From positions 780,384 through 821,468 of the forward strand of contig NZ_BBLT01000002.1 of NCBI RefSeq assembly GCF_000775915.1: a stretch of DNA of 41,085 bases, in the 5' to 3' direction. The notes below the pieces were generated by a model. That model did not search any database. It was not told where the DNA came from and worked only from the letters and a program-made list of their open reading frames with translations. Of the stretch, positions 34,201 through 41,085 are shown in pieces (position 1 is the first letter of the stretch; each line of letters begins with the position of its first letter). The position numbers were made by a program, and so were the translations under genes. Source of the DNA: Sporocytophaga myxococcoides. Its GTDB lineage: Bacteria; Bacteroidota; Bacteroidia; Cytophagales; Cytophagaceae.

Positions 34201-36124
34201 ACCTTCGGTTTCTGGTACTGTTTACACACTTAAGATGAAGGATGCTACAGGAAGTCCAATGTGTTCTGATACGGCCAAGGTCATAGTGAAAATTTCATCC
34301 AAGCCGACTAATGTGGTTCCGAAAACTTTCCCAGACAAAGGCATTTGTCCTGGAGAAGCTGCTGGCCTTGATGTACCATCTACTGCAGGATATAAAGTAG
34401 CATGGTGGCCAGCAGAGACATTAAATGACAGTACGTTATGGACTCCAACTGCAACTCCTTCTGTGACTACAAGATATAAGGTAAAGGTTACGACTGGAGA
34501 TGGTTGTTCTGATACTTCTTCGGTTGAAGTTCTTGTAGATAAAATTTCTGTGGATGCTGGTACCGATATCAAATTTTGTCCTGGTGACAGCGGCAAGTTT
34601 AATGCTTCTTACCAGTCTGTAAGTGCTCTCACTTTCAAAAAATGGTCAGAAGATATTGACGGTATTTCTAATGCTGCTGGAGTTTCCGATATTTCTGATT
34701 TTAATGCATTTGTTAAAATTGCAGAGGGAACATCTAAAAAGTATTATTTAAAAGTAACAAACAGTAACAATTGCTCAGTTGCCGACTCTATTATAGTTAC
34801 AGCAAGCATAAAACCAACTGCTGATGCAGGAGAGGATACGGGAGATTGTATAGGAAATACTTTTATGCTTGGAGGTGTCGGAAACCCTTCATTACCTACA
34901 ACATATACTTTTAGCTGGACTCCCGGTAACTATGCCGATGCCAGACCATCTGTAACGCCAACAACTGCCGGCATCAATACTTTCATCCTGAATGTTAAAG
35001 ATAATACCACTAATTGTACTGCGACGGATACCGTTGAATTGACCATCAGGCCCAAACCTGTAAAAGATGATATTGTCTCCAATACGCCTCAGGCATGTGA
35101 AGGAACGGATGTGACACTCAGTGTAAACCCATATTCAAGTCTTGTTACCTGGATGGATGAAAACAATACACTCCTGGATCAGGGATCGACTCATATTGTA
35201 AATACGGATGGAACCTATTATGCAATTTTTGAGCAAAATGGTTGTTATGATACGAGCAAGTATACAATAGATTTTATGGCTCCTCCGGTAATCAGCTCTA
35301 TTGAATCTCCACTAAAATCTTGTATGGCTGATGGAATTCCTCTAAAAGTTATTACATCTCAGGGGGATGGAGTGCTCGTTTACGAATGGACAGTAGCCTC
35401 TTCATCAGGAGAGTTTTCAACTCCGGAAAAAGATTCTACCTTCTTCATTTCCGATAACTCTTCACTTGCATCAGGAGTGAAGACATTTACGGTAAAGGTT
35501 AGTAATGAGTGCGGAAATGTAACTTTAGATAAAGATGTTACGTTTGTTCCCTCTCCTGAGGCTTCATTCAGAGCAGATGGACCATCCAAGAGCCTGGATA
35601 ACACCAGTAAAGAAACTTTGGATGCAATATCGGGAGATGTAATATCATTTATTAATATGGTAGATACTTTGGCACAAAATATAAGTACATGGAAGTGGGA
35701 TTTTAAAGATGGTAATACCAGTAACCTCTTTAACAGTAGTTATACATACTCTAATCCGGGTAAGTATAATGTGGAACTCACTGTAATCAATAAAGACGGG
35801 TGTTCTTCTATGGCAAGTCTGGCAGTTGAGGTGCTCTCAAGTAAATATCTGTTTGTGCCTAACATCTTTAATCCATATTCCAGAAATCCGGAAAATTCAG
35901 TTTGTAAAGTTTACGGTTTGAATATTTCTTCTCAAAGCTTTACTTTTAAAGTTTTCAATAAATGGGGGGAGGTAGTATTCGAAACTTCAGACTTTAACAT
36001 GGCTAACAGAAAAGGCTGGGATGGACAAAATGCTCCAATGGGAGTATACACCTATATGGTTGTTGGTAAGTTTAACGACGGTTCGGAATTTGAAAAATCC
36101 GGAACGGTTACACTTGTTAGATAA
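31217..36124 (+). CDS. Giant secreted protein with NHL propeller, Ig/PKD array and type-B T9SS C-terminal domain
   Basis: 1635 residues from the ATG at 31217 (a TTG at 31166 would add 17 before the signal peptide). The signal peptide (MKPNLKIFIYTLALVISVLC, cut after SASA) is followed at once by QSSWWWWY. Residues about 195-500 form an NHL-type beta-propeller (GKIYFSDSNNNKIWVID, NPYGIAIDDLGKTLYVSD, GLAIDCDGNVYYSDVNGNKI). A long array of Ig/PKD-like domains follows, ending in a clear PKD (WKWDFKDGNTSN, YSNPGKYNVELTV). The last ~90 residues (FVPNIFNPYSRN, FKVFNKWGEVVFET, GWDGQ, PMGVYTYMVVGKF) are a gliding/type-B sorting domain. It is likely a surface adhesin or filament exported by T9SS with the PorP/SprF protein encoded 2 bases downstream. 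Confidence 0.9.
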   Translation: MKPNLKIFIYTLALVISVLCLSARSASAQSSWWWWYLNSNECISYRKSPSPSVCIPGSAKVSLADIKFKKGSSNYRVYWSLTPFTSTPTAASMGTEYSVDNITQPTTVYFLIANNNCTEKGSIEIAVTPAAANGNATITDLRSSYCVSGMKSRIYGTPAGGIFYGPGVISGGKDIWYFDPTIAGSGKHVIKYSAGCIVPAQQTVTIDPAPCSAVLVGGGSGAVGLISNPQGITTTCQGKIYFSDSNNNKIWVIDENGAREIINTSGAKGNTVGADPKLVRLNVPTGLVSFGNNVYFCDQVNHNIKVYNPSTGVQIIAGENTATPVGGDLDGIGTAARFRNPYGIAIDDLGKTLYVSDSRNFKIKKIDIATKQVTTIAGSITGDVPDGTSVPGPVAGSAAQFGLLGHLTIADGYLYIADPARSVIKKLNLATNMVSIAVNRKGSDERISGLAIDCDGNVYYSDVNGNKIFKVSNSGSITDLPINGLEDPSSISLYNRGYIDVANFTGNSVIRSSINNWKPSAFTGLKDFYCNTETTPSAITSTICTKNFGAASYSEPAEYVSGKWQFNPSGKSPGIYSVKYYFTSGVSCTDSLSKDVYVFTIPELEPLELLSDLACGNYAIVAKIKDAVASPMDTIIWKNQKGDIVKISAGSSDTLYLSSVAASADFIAYAKNPACSFSLNSGPTTFKGMRIKKLPEDTAICAGSAFGLMAVPITPKTATISWTPANLVGDPSSLLTSTLNLYATTLFKITIEAAGCITTDSIKVIVNPRPDTLSKNFTAFYPLCPGTDTVIGFSGAPTNGISYTWSFNSPGYINYLIITEKTPEVGIHVPFNAVVPAGRPFISNNYELIATNEFGCVTKDPVTIAIFPIPAINMGNDVTICKGESVQIGIPPDGNTYLWNADPTISNVNVSNPIVTPLVSTEYIVKVAGVRCANFDTIKVSLKPLPPKAAMDRIVGMCDGDPAILGPQNPSSNYTYEWSPATGLDNYLSPNPKATPSVSGTVYTLKMKDATGSPMCSDTAKVIVKISSKPTNVVPKTFPDKGICPGEAAGLDVPSTAGYKVAWWPAETLNDSTLWTPTATPSVTTRYKVKVTTGDGCSDTSSVEVLVDKISVDAGTDIKFCPGDSGKFNASYQSVSALTFKKWSEDIDGISNAAGVSDISDFNAFVKIAEGTSKKYYLKVTNSNNCSVADSIIVTASIKPTADAGEDTGDCIGNTFMLGGVGNPSLPTTYTFSWTPGNYADARPSVTPTTAGINTFILNVKDNTTNCTATDTVELTIRPKPVKDDIVSNTPQACEGTDVTLSVNPYSSLVTWMDENNTLLDQGSTHIVNTDGTYYAIFEQNGCYDTSKYTIDFMAPPVISSIESPLKSCMADGIPLKVITSQGDGVLVYEWTVASSSGEFSTPEKDSTFFISDNSSLASGVKTFTVKVSNECGNVTLDKDVTFVPSPEASFRADGPSKSLDNTSKETLDAISGDVISFINMVDTLAQNISTWKWDFKDGNTSNLFNSSYTYSNPGKYNVELTVINKDGCSSMASLAVEVLSSKYLFVPNIFNPYSRNPENSVCKVYGLNISSQSFTFKVFNKWGEVVFETSDFNMANRKGWDGQNAPMGVYTYMVVGKFNDGSEFEKSGTVTLVR

Positions 36125-36126
36125 AT

Positions 36127-37185
36127 ATGAAACTGAAGAGGATATGTGTCGGCTTTTGGGCCTGTTTTTTTATTGTATCCCTTTGTATAAGAGAGGTTAA
36201 AGCTCAGGATGCCGCATTTTCTCAGTATTATGCATCAGGGCTCTACCTTAATCCTGCTATGGCAGGAATTTATTCCAATCTTACTTTTAATTCCAGTTAT
36301 AGAAATCAGTGGAGGTCTGTAGCCAACATACCCTATGTTACCAATCAGATTTCTTTAATCAAACCTATTTATGCCAAAAAGGGAATTGAAGATTCTCATC
36401 TTGGAGGATTAGGTCTTTCCATATATAATGACCGTGCTGGTGATGGAAATTTTAAAACTATTGGGATTAATCTAAATGCAGCTTACAACCTGTGGCTTAG
36501 TAGCAATAAAATGAACTGCCTTACTTTTGGCCTGCAGGGAGGAATTGTTCAGCGAAATATTGACTTTACCAATCTCCAATGGGGATCACAGTTCAATCCG
36601 TATATTGGCTATGATGTTACCGAGTTTGTAAGCGAAGAAAGTGTCAATACAGCTAAAATATATGCTGATGTCTCTGCCGGTGCCATATACTACTATAATG
36701 CAGGAAGAGACTATTCTGATAAAGGCTACAGTGCTTATGCAGGTTTTGCAGCCTACCACTTGTCATCTCCCAATGAATCAATGGTGAAAGGGGTTATTAA
36801 TAAAGTACCTTATCTTTTCAAATTGCATGCAGGCTTTGAAGTGAAAGCCGGAGAACGATTAAATATTTCTCCGAATGTTCTGGTTTTAAGTCAAAACCCT
36901 TACAGACAAATAAACGCAGGAGCCTATTTTACGTATGTATTCAACGACCAAAAGAAGTTTTTGGCTCCTCGTGACGTTATTTTCGGAGGATGGTATCGGT
37001 TGCAAGATGCATTTATTGCATCCCTGGGCCTGGGTAATGACAATTATATGATTGGTTTCAGCTATGATTATAACGCATCGGCTCTTAAAAGTATCAGTCG
37101 CGGAAGAGGAGCTTATGAAATTTCTCTCACACTCATGAAAGTAAGGGAAGGCAGATCAAGAAGGTTTTACACGCCTAGAATCTGA
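36127..37185 (+). CDS. PorP/SprF-family T9SS outer-membrane protein
   Basis: This 352-residue protein starts 2 bases after the giant cargo gene stops. The signal peptide (MKLKRICVGFWACFFIVSLC) ends at VKAQ and is followed by the family signature DAAFSQYYASGLYLNPAMAG and YRNQWRSV. Beta-strand barrel segments follow (GGLGLSIYNDRAGDG, NLNAAYNLWL, LTFGLQGGIVQRNIDF, MIGFSYDYNAS). It is the probable dedicated outer-membrane partner that lets the upstream type-B cargo leave through T9SS, by analogy with SprF and SprB of Flavobacterium. It is longer and closer to the family pattern than the copy at 13718-14584. Confidence 0.93.
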   Translation: MKLKRICVGFWACFFIVSLCIREVKAQDAAFSQYYASGLYLNPAMAGIYSNLTFNSSYRNQWRSVANIPYVTNQISLIKPIYAKKGIEDSHLGGLGLSIYNDRAGDGNFKTIGINLNAAYNLWLSSNKMNCLTFGLQGGIVQRNIDFTNLQWGSQFNPYIGYDVTEFVSEESVNTAKIYADVSAGAIYYYNAGRDYSDKGYSAYAGFAAYHLSSPNESMVKGVINKVPYLFKLHAGFEVKAGERLNISPNVLVLSQNPYRQINAGAYFTYVFNDQKKFLAPRDVIFGGWYRLQDAFIASLGLGNDNYMIGFSYDYNASALKSISRGRGAYEISLTLMKVREGRSRRFYTPRI

Positions 37186-37241
37186 TTTTTTTCTACTTTC
37201 GTATACAGGTTTCAAATTAATTAAATTCAATTTAGAATTAT

Positions 37242-37247
37242 GGGAGG
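37242..37247 (+). promoter_or_regulatory. SD-like site and six-codon upstream frame before the PorE-like gene
   Basis: GGGAGG ends 9 bases before the ATG at 37257. It sits inside a tiny frame (ATG at 37240, six codons MGGYQR) whose TGA at 37258-37260 overlaps the gene's ATG. This could couple translation, or be chance. Confidence 0.4.
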
Positions 37248-37256
37248 TTATCAGCG

Positions 37257-39815
37257 ATGAAAAAGACGCTCACACTTCTGTTTATTCTTTTCTTTTTGTG
37301 CTTTCAGCATAGTGATCTTCTGGCGCAGAAAAAGGCAAAAAAGAAAGGAGAGAAAGCTTCAGTTGAGCTGGCAGATAAGTATTTTGAAAATATGGATTAC
37401 TACCTTGCTTCTCAGGAATATGAAAAAGTATATGCGGAGGAACCCGGTAATAACTATGTATGCTATAGACTTGCGGAAGCCTACAGATTTCATTTTAATT
37501 ACCCTTCTGCAGAAAAATACTATAAAATATCTGTAGAAAAGGCACTTCCTGATTTCCCACTTGCAAGATACTGGTATGCTTTAATGCTCAAGCTTAATGG
37601 TAAATATGAAGAAGCGGAAAAACAGTTTCAGGAATTTATAAATGAAAACCCAAATCCAGATTCTGAAACAAAGAAATACAGAGACCAGGCAGAGATTGAC
37701 AAAGATGGTTGCACACTTGCCATTGACGAAATGAAAAAGCCAGTAAGGGATTACGAATTCTTCAACCTGAAAACTCCTGTTAACTCAGTAGAGTCGGATT
37801 ATTCTCCGGTAATTTTCGAAAACGACAGTACCATCGTCGTTACTTCTGCAAGACCAGAATCCATAGGAGAAAGTGAATATGGAATGCTTGGAGGTGAATA
37901 CAGTGATAACTTCAGGTTCAAAAAGGAAGGTTCGACCTGGAAGCAAATGGACGACAAGGACAAGTTCAGTGTAGTAAATTCCAAATTCAACGAGTCCGGT
38001 GGCTCTTTCAACAAGGATAGAACAAAATTTTACTTTACAAGGTGTGATGAGCCTGTCAAGACAGGAAAGATCATAGCGTATGAATGTGCTATTTATGTGA
38101 CCAAACTGGAAAACGGCAAATGGACGAATCCTGTGAAACTTAATGAAAATATCAATTATCCTAAAACATACAATGTTCAGCCTTCTGTTTCACCAAATGC
38201 AGATACGATGTTCTTTGTGTCCAAAAGAGAAGGAGGGCTGGGGATGCATGATATTTACTATAGCACATGTAACGGTGATGATAATTGGGGGAAAGCTATC
38301 AATATGGGGACTGAGATTAACACGCCTGGCATAGATATGTCTCCATGTTATTATCCTGCAGACAGAACTTTGTTTTTCTCAACCAACGGACGTGAAGGCT
38401 TTGGTGGTCTGGACATATTTATGGCTAAAGGAAAAAACTTTACTGAAGAAGTTCAGAATGTGGGTCTACCTTTTAACTCCAGTAAAGATGATTTCTATTT
38501 TGTGGTGGGTGAGAAAAAAGGATACCTGGCCTCAAATCGCGATGGTGGAATTGGAAACGATGATATTTACATGTTTCTGATTGAAAGTAAACAAGCCCTT
38601 ATCGCTCAGGTTGACAAAGATTCTCTGCAGGAAGCTCAAAGTATTTCGATCGTCGGTACTCTTGTAGATGAAGAGACACATCAACCAGCATCGGACGTAG
38701 GGGTTATCCTTAAAAACGAAAAGAACGAAACCCTGAAAAGGACAACTACCAATGAAAAGGGTACTTTCAGATATGAAAATCTTAAGCCTGATAACTATAA
38801 AGTAACTCTTGAAGATAAGGATGCAAAAATCACGGCTGAAATAAAATATCTTGTTGAAGATGTAAAAGTAAAATCGTCTGACCAGCCGGTATCAAGGGTT
38901 CTGTTTGAGAACATATATTTCGATTTTGATAAATTTGATTTAAGACCTGAAGCCAAAAAGACACTGGATGATCTGTGTGCATATTGCAAAAAGCATCCGG
39001 AGGTGCAAATCGAAATGAATGCCTATACAGACAGTTATGGTTCTGATGAATATAATGTAGCATTATCAGAAAAAAGAGGGATCAAAGCTTCGGAGTATCT
39101 TAAATCAAAAGGTCTTGACAAAAGCGCACTTGTTGTAAATGCATTGGGAGAGGGCAAACCTTTGGTGGCTAATAAAAATGCAATCGGCAGACAGCTTAAC
39201 AGAAGGGTAGAGTTCCATATCATTGGAGGGCCGGGATACCAGGCCAAGGCAATGACTTATATTATAGAGCCTAAAGTTACAATAGAAGAGATTGCTAAAA
39301 AATATAAAATGTCCGTGGAAGAGCTGAAAAAGCTGAATAATCTTAAGGGACAGAATCTTGAAGCTTTTACTCCTCTAAGGGTAAGAAGAACAGGAGATGC
39401 AGATATCGTTGCGCCTTCCACGATGGCTGAAGTAGACCGTGATGAAGATGATGTAAATCCAAATGGTTTTGTAGCGACAATTAATAAAAAAGCTGCTCCT
39501 CTCAATGAAGGGGAAGATTACTATATAGCAGAGTCTGGCAATACAGTATTTTCAATAAGCCGCTTGTTTGGTATGACACCTGAAGAATTGATTCAGTTAA
39601 ATTCTCTGAAGGACAATACTATTTTTGCAGGTCAAAAGCTGAAGGTAAAGATGAATGCTAATGCTTCCGGAGCCGGCAAGTATTCTGTGAAGGATGGAGA
39701 TTCCATTGACAGCATCGCTAAAAAATTCGGTTTAACGATCGAAGAACTTAAGGACCTTAATAAGCTGGAAGGCTACTCAGTGAAGAAGGGTATGATTTTG
39801 AGGGTTAATAAGTGA
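37257..39815 (+). CDS. PorE-like OmpA-family protein (TPR, propeller, CRD, OmpA) with three C-terminal LysM domains
   Basis: This 852-residue exported protein has a signal peptide (MKKTLTLLFILFFLCFQHSD, ending LLAQ), TPR-like repeats (about 35-150), a WD40/PD40-type propeller (170-445; SVSPNADTMFFVSKREGG, DRTLFFSTNGREGFGGLDIF), a carboxypeptidase-regulatory-like domain (465-535; GTLVDEETHQPASDVGVIL) and an OmpA peptidoglycan-binding domain (548-655; IYFDFDKFDLRPEA, TDSYGSDEYNVALSEKRG). That order is the one known for Porphyromonas PorE, a periplasmic T9SS part that contacts peptidoglycan. Three LysM domains follow (666-711, 755-800, 807-852), an unusual addition. It is probably co-transcribed with the cargo and PorP/SprF genes and is followed by a terminator. 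No lipobox is clear. Confidence 0.9.
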   Translation: MKKTLTLLFILFFLCFQHSDLLAQKKAKKKGEKASVELADKYFENMDYYLASQEYEKVYAEEPGNNYVCYRLAEAYRFHFNYPSAEKYYKISVEKALPDFPLARYWYALMLKLNGKYEEAEKQFQEFINENPNPDSETKKYRDQAEIDKDGCTLAIDEMKKPVRDYEFFNLKTPVNSVESDYSPVIFENDSTIVVTSARPESIGESEYGMLGGEYSDNFRFKKEGSTWKQMDDKDKFSVVNSKFNESGGSFNKDRTKFYFTRCDEPVKTGKIIAYECAIYVTKLENGKWTNPVKLNENINYPKTYNVQPSVSPNADTMFFVSKREGGLGMHDIYYSTCNGDDNWGKAINMGTEINTPGIDMSPCYYPADRTLFFSTNGREGFGGLDIFMAKGKNFTEEVQNVGLPFNSSKDDFYFVVGEKKGYLASNRDGGIGNDDIYMFLIESKQALIAQVDKDSLQEAQSISIVGTLVDEETHQPASDVGVILKNEKNETLKRTTTNEKGTFRYENLKPDNYKVTLEDKDAKITAEIKYLVEDVKVKSSDQPVSRVLFENIYFDFDKFDLRPEAKKTLDDLCAYCKKHPEVQIEMNAYTDSYGSDEYNVALSEKRGIKASEYLKSKGLDKSALVVNALGEGKPLVANKNAIGRQLNRRVEFHIIGGPGYQAKAMTYIIEPKVTIEEIAKKYKMSVEELKKLNNLKGQNLEAFTPLRVRRTGDADIVAPSTMAEVDRDEDDVNPNGFVATINKKAAPLNEGEDYYIAESGNTVFSISRLFGMTPEELIQLNSLKDNTIFAGQKLKVKMNANASGAGKYSVKDGDSIDSIAKKFGLTIEELKDLNKLEGYSVKKGMILRVNK

Positions 39816-39838
39816 TATGTAAAAAAAATATCTGATAT

Positions 39839-39868
39839 AAGGCTATCTTGGAAAAGGTAGCCTTTTTT
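39839..39868 (+). terminator. Rho-independent terminator of T9SS locus B
   Basis: AAGGCTATC (39839-39847) pairs with GGTAGCCTT (39856-39864) with one T-G wobble, an 8-base loop, and a T-run at 39863-39868. A second weaker hairpin (39895-39918) follows. Confidence 0.88.
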
Positions 39869-40003
39869 GGTGAAATGACAGGATTCAAAATTACAACCTC
39901 CTTCCTGAAGGGGTGGTTTAATGAATTTAGCCCGGCTTTTTTACTTTCACTTTAAAACCCTTTAGTTATATTTAGTTAAGAGAAAATAAAAATAAGGAAG
40001 AAG

Positions 40004-40405
40004 ATGAATGACCTTACCTTAACAACACCCGCACTTTTATTTCCAACGATCTCCCTGCTGCTATTGGCATATACGAATAGATATATAGCCATCAGTAATA
40101 GAATCAGAGCACTGCATAGTCAATATAGTTCAGAACAGTCTGATGTGATTATTAAACAAATAAAAATCCTGAGACAAAGAATTATGCTCATCAGGAACAT
40201 GCAGCTTATAGGAATAGGAGCTATGGTTTCAGCTGCGTTTACCATGTATTTGATTTATAATGGTTTTACTCATTTGGTACACACCGTTTTTGGAATTAGC
40301 CTTATTATGATGCTGATATCTCTTACACTTTGTGCTGTGGAAGTATACTTATCAAATAAAGCTTTATTAATTCTCCTTAAGGATATTGAACATTTGGTAC
40401 GTTAA
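40004..40405 (+). CDS. DUF2721-family membrane protein
   Basis: This 133-residue protein starts MNDLTLTTPALLFPTISLLL. It has three hydrophobic helices (about 8-27, 66-86 and 94-118) and a basic connecting helix (RYIAISNRIRALHSQY, IKILRQRIMLIRNMQ), the pattern of DUF2721. Family function is unknown. It is 68 bases upstream of the marR promoter region on the same strand; a separate promoter before marR suggests it is not part of that unit. Confidence 0.82.
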   Translation: MNDLTLTTPALLFPTISLLLLAYTNRYIAISNRIRALHSQYSSEQSDVIIKQIKILRQRIMLIRNMQLIGIGAMVSAAFTMYLIYNGFTHLVHTVFGISLIMMLISLTLCAVEVYLSNKALLILLKDIEHLVR

Positions 40406-40424
40406 TTTTAAAAAGTATGAAAAC

Positions 40425-40438
40425 TTTGTTTAAACAAA
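40425..40438 (+). promoter_or_regulatory. Candidate MarR operator (perfect palindrome)
   Basis: TTTGTTTAAACAAA is a perfect 14-base palindrome ending just before the -33 box of the marR promoter. A closely similar site (core GTTTAAAC) recurs before the Old Yellow Enzyme gene. Confidence 0.6.
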
Positions 40439-40439
40439 T

Positions 40440-40469
40440 TTTGTTTATTGTAGAAATGCTATAAATTTG
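40440..40469 (+). promoter_or_regulatory. Bacteroidota-type promoter of marR
   Basis: TTTG (40440-40443), an 18-base spacer and TAAATTTG (40462-40469) give a near-consensus -33/-7 pair. The G of the -7 box is only 5 bases before the marR ATG, so the predicted transcript would begin at or near the start codon. Confidence 0.6.
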
Positions 40470-40473
40470 AAAT

Positions 40474-40923
40474 ATGAAAATTGAGGAGGCGATAAAGCAG
40501 AAAAAATTTAATAACTCTCAGGAAAGGGCATGGATAAACCTGATTTATACTTACAATCAGTTAAGTGGAAAGCTGGAAGAATTATTTAAACGCTTTGATC
40601 TTACTCATCAGCAGTATAATGTACTCAGAATTTTGCGCGGCAAACACCCTGAATCAGCTTGCTGCGGTGCTATCAAAGAAGTGATGCTGGATAAAAATCC
40701 GGATCTGACCAGACTGTGTGACAGGTTATTAAGTAAAGGTCTGGTGGACCGTTTTGTCAATGAGGAAAACAGAAGGCAGGTCAACGTAGGTATTACTGAA
40801 AAAGGCTTGAAACTCCTTGAAGAGATGGAGCCTATAATGAAAGAAAATAGTAAAATAGCTGAAAACCTTACTGAGGAAGAGGCAAATACCTTATCTGATC
40901 TTCTTGATAAATTAAGAGGCTAG
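40474..40923 (+). CDS. MarR-family transcriptional regulator
   Basis: This 149-residue winged-helix repressor has helices LTHQQYNVLRILRGKHP and a recognition region AIKEVMLDKNPDLTRLCDRLLSKGLVDR, then the wing (NEENRRQVNVGITEKG). Cys63-Cys64 lie next to the DNA-binding helix and Cys82 lies within it, so thiol or electrophile sensing is possible. Directly downstream is an Old Yellow Enzyme gene, a common partner of MarR regulators that answer to electrophiles or quinones. A shared palindrome at both promoters supports self-regulation and control of the enzyme. Confidence 0.92.
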   Translation: MKIEEAIKQKKFNNSQERAWINLIYTYNQLSGKLEELFKRFDLTHQQYNVLRILRGKHPESACCGAIKEVMLDKNPDLTRLCDRLLSKGLVDRFVNEENRRQVNVGITEKGLKLLEEMEPIMKENSKIAENLTEEEANTLSDLLDKLRG

Positions 40924-40937
40924 ATCAACTGAATTTC

Positions 40938-40962
40938 CCCTTTATAACAAAAGGGTATTTTT
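40938..40962 (+). terminator. Probable weak terminator after marR
   Basis: CCCTTT (40938-40943) pairs with AAAGGG (40950-40955), 6-base loop, followed by TATTTTTA. The stem is short, so read-through into the next gene is possible. Confidence 0.5.
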
Positions 40963-40974
40963 ATAATTTAATAA

Positions 40975-40989
40975 TTGTTTAAACGAATT
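40975..40989 (+). promoter_or_regulatory. Candidate MarR operator before the Old Yellow Enzyme gene
   Basis: TTGTTTAAACGAATT contains the perfect core GTTTAAAC (40977-40984) and matches the site before marR at nearly every position (shared pattern TTGTTTAAAC-R-AATT). It lies 17 bases before the ATG at 41007, within the likely promoter. Confidence 0.55.
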
Positions 40990-41006
40990 ACGTTAAAACT
41001 AAATTT

Positions 41007-41085
41007 ATGGAAACAACAGTAAAAGACGTTTTATTTACATCAGCCAAAGTTGGCGGATTCGAACTTAAAAATAGAATTGTAATGG
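41007..41085 (+). CDS. Old Yellow Enzyme-family NADH:flavin oxidoreductase, partial (N-terminus only)
   Basis: The frame runs off the window after 26 codons. The start METTVKDVLFTSAKVGGFEL followed by KNRIVM matches the N-terminal signature of FMN-binding alkene/N-ethylmaleimide reductases (L-F-x-P-x-K-x-G-x-L-x-L-x-NRIVMAP). Such enzymes reduce electrophilic alkenes, quinones or nitro compounds. The position behind marR fits an electrophile-response pair. With so few residues the subfamily cannot be given. Confidence 0.75.
   Translation, partial: METTVKDVLFTSAKVGGFELKNRIVM

Overview
The window looks like chromosomal DNA from a gliding, polymer-degrading member of the Bacteroidota, most like the Cytophaga/Sporocytophaga group. 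The taxonomic placement is inference. It rests on AT-rich DNA, genes that mostly lack a Shine-Dalgarno (SD) sequence, Bacteroidota-type promoter boxes (TAnnTTTG), and two loci of type IX secretion system (T9SS) / gliding genes: PorP/SprF barrels, a PorE-like OmpA protein, and cargo with gliding-type C-terminal domains. No tRNA, rRNA, CRISPR array, transposase or phage gene was seen.

Layout. 1-2485 (minus): the N-terminal part of a large secreted protein made of CARDB-type repeats, cut by the window edge. 2689-8206 (plus): a GH3 beta-glucosidase, a small membrane protein, a soluble PAS histidine kinase, and a cytochrome b / molybdopterin oxidoreductase pair. 8209-10273 (minus): a thioredoxin-like protein, a WYL regulator and a GyrI-like effector-binding protein. 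10370-14584: T9SS locus A. It has three translationally coupled minus-strand genes (ECF sigma factor, one-pass anti-sigma factor, leucine-rich-repeat cargo protein) divergent from a short PorP/SprF homologue. 14810-17941: a 1043-residue multi-PAS histidine kinase. 18070-19111: three small genes, two with unusually perfect SD sites. 19114-24851 (minus): an RND efflux operon (inner-membrane pump, adaptor, outer-membrane channel). 25560-28142: a TonB-dependent receptor behind a 0.7 kb leader. 28320-31028 (minus): mgtE, gatC and plsC. 31217-39815 (plus): T9SS locus B, a 1635-residue cargo protein with an NHL propeller, a PorP/SprF protein, and a PorE-like protein carrying three extra LysM domains. 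40004-41085: a DUF2721 membrane protein, a MarR regulator and the start of an Old Yellow Enzyme gene.

The most interesting candidate system is locus A. The predicted anti-sigma factor joins a cytoplasmic anti-sigma N-terminus and one membrane helix to a periplasmic part made of a SprB-type repeat and a domain resembling the T9SS type-B sorting domain. The same two-part module ends the LRR cargo gene immediately downstream, and a PorP/SprF barrel is encoded divergently. This suggests a signalling route in which the sigma factor is released according to the state of T9SS cargo or of the PorP/SprF channel, with the anti-sigma factor mimicking cargo. Other signals worth checking are a palindrome shared by the marR and Old Yellow Enzyme promoters, a nearly ideal promoter that would make marR mRNA leaderless, two identical SD sites in a lineage that rarely uses them, the PorE-LysM fusion, and a vestigial copy of the RND gene start.
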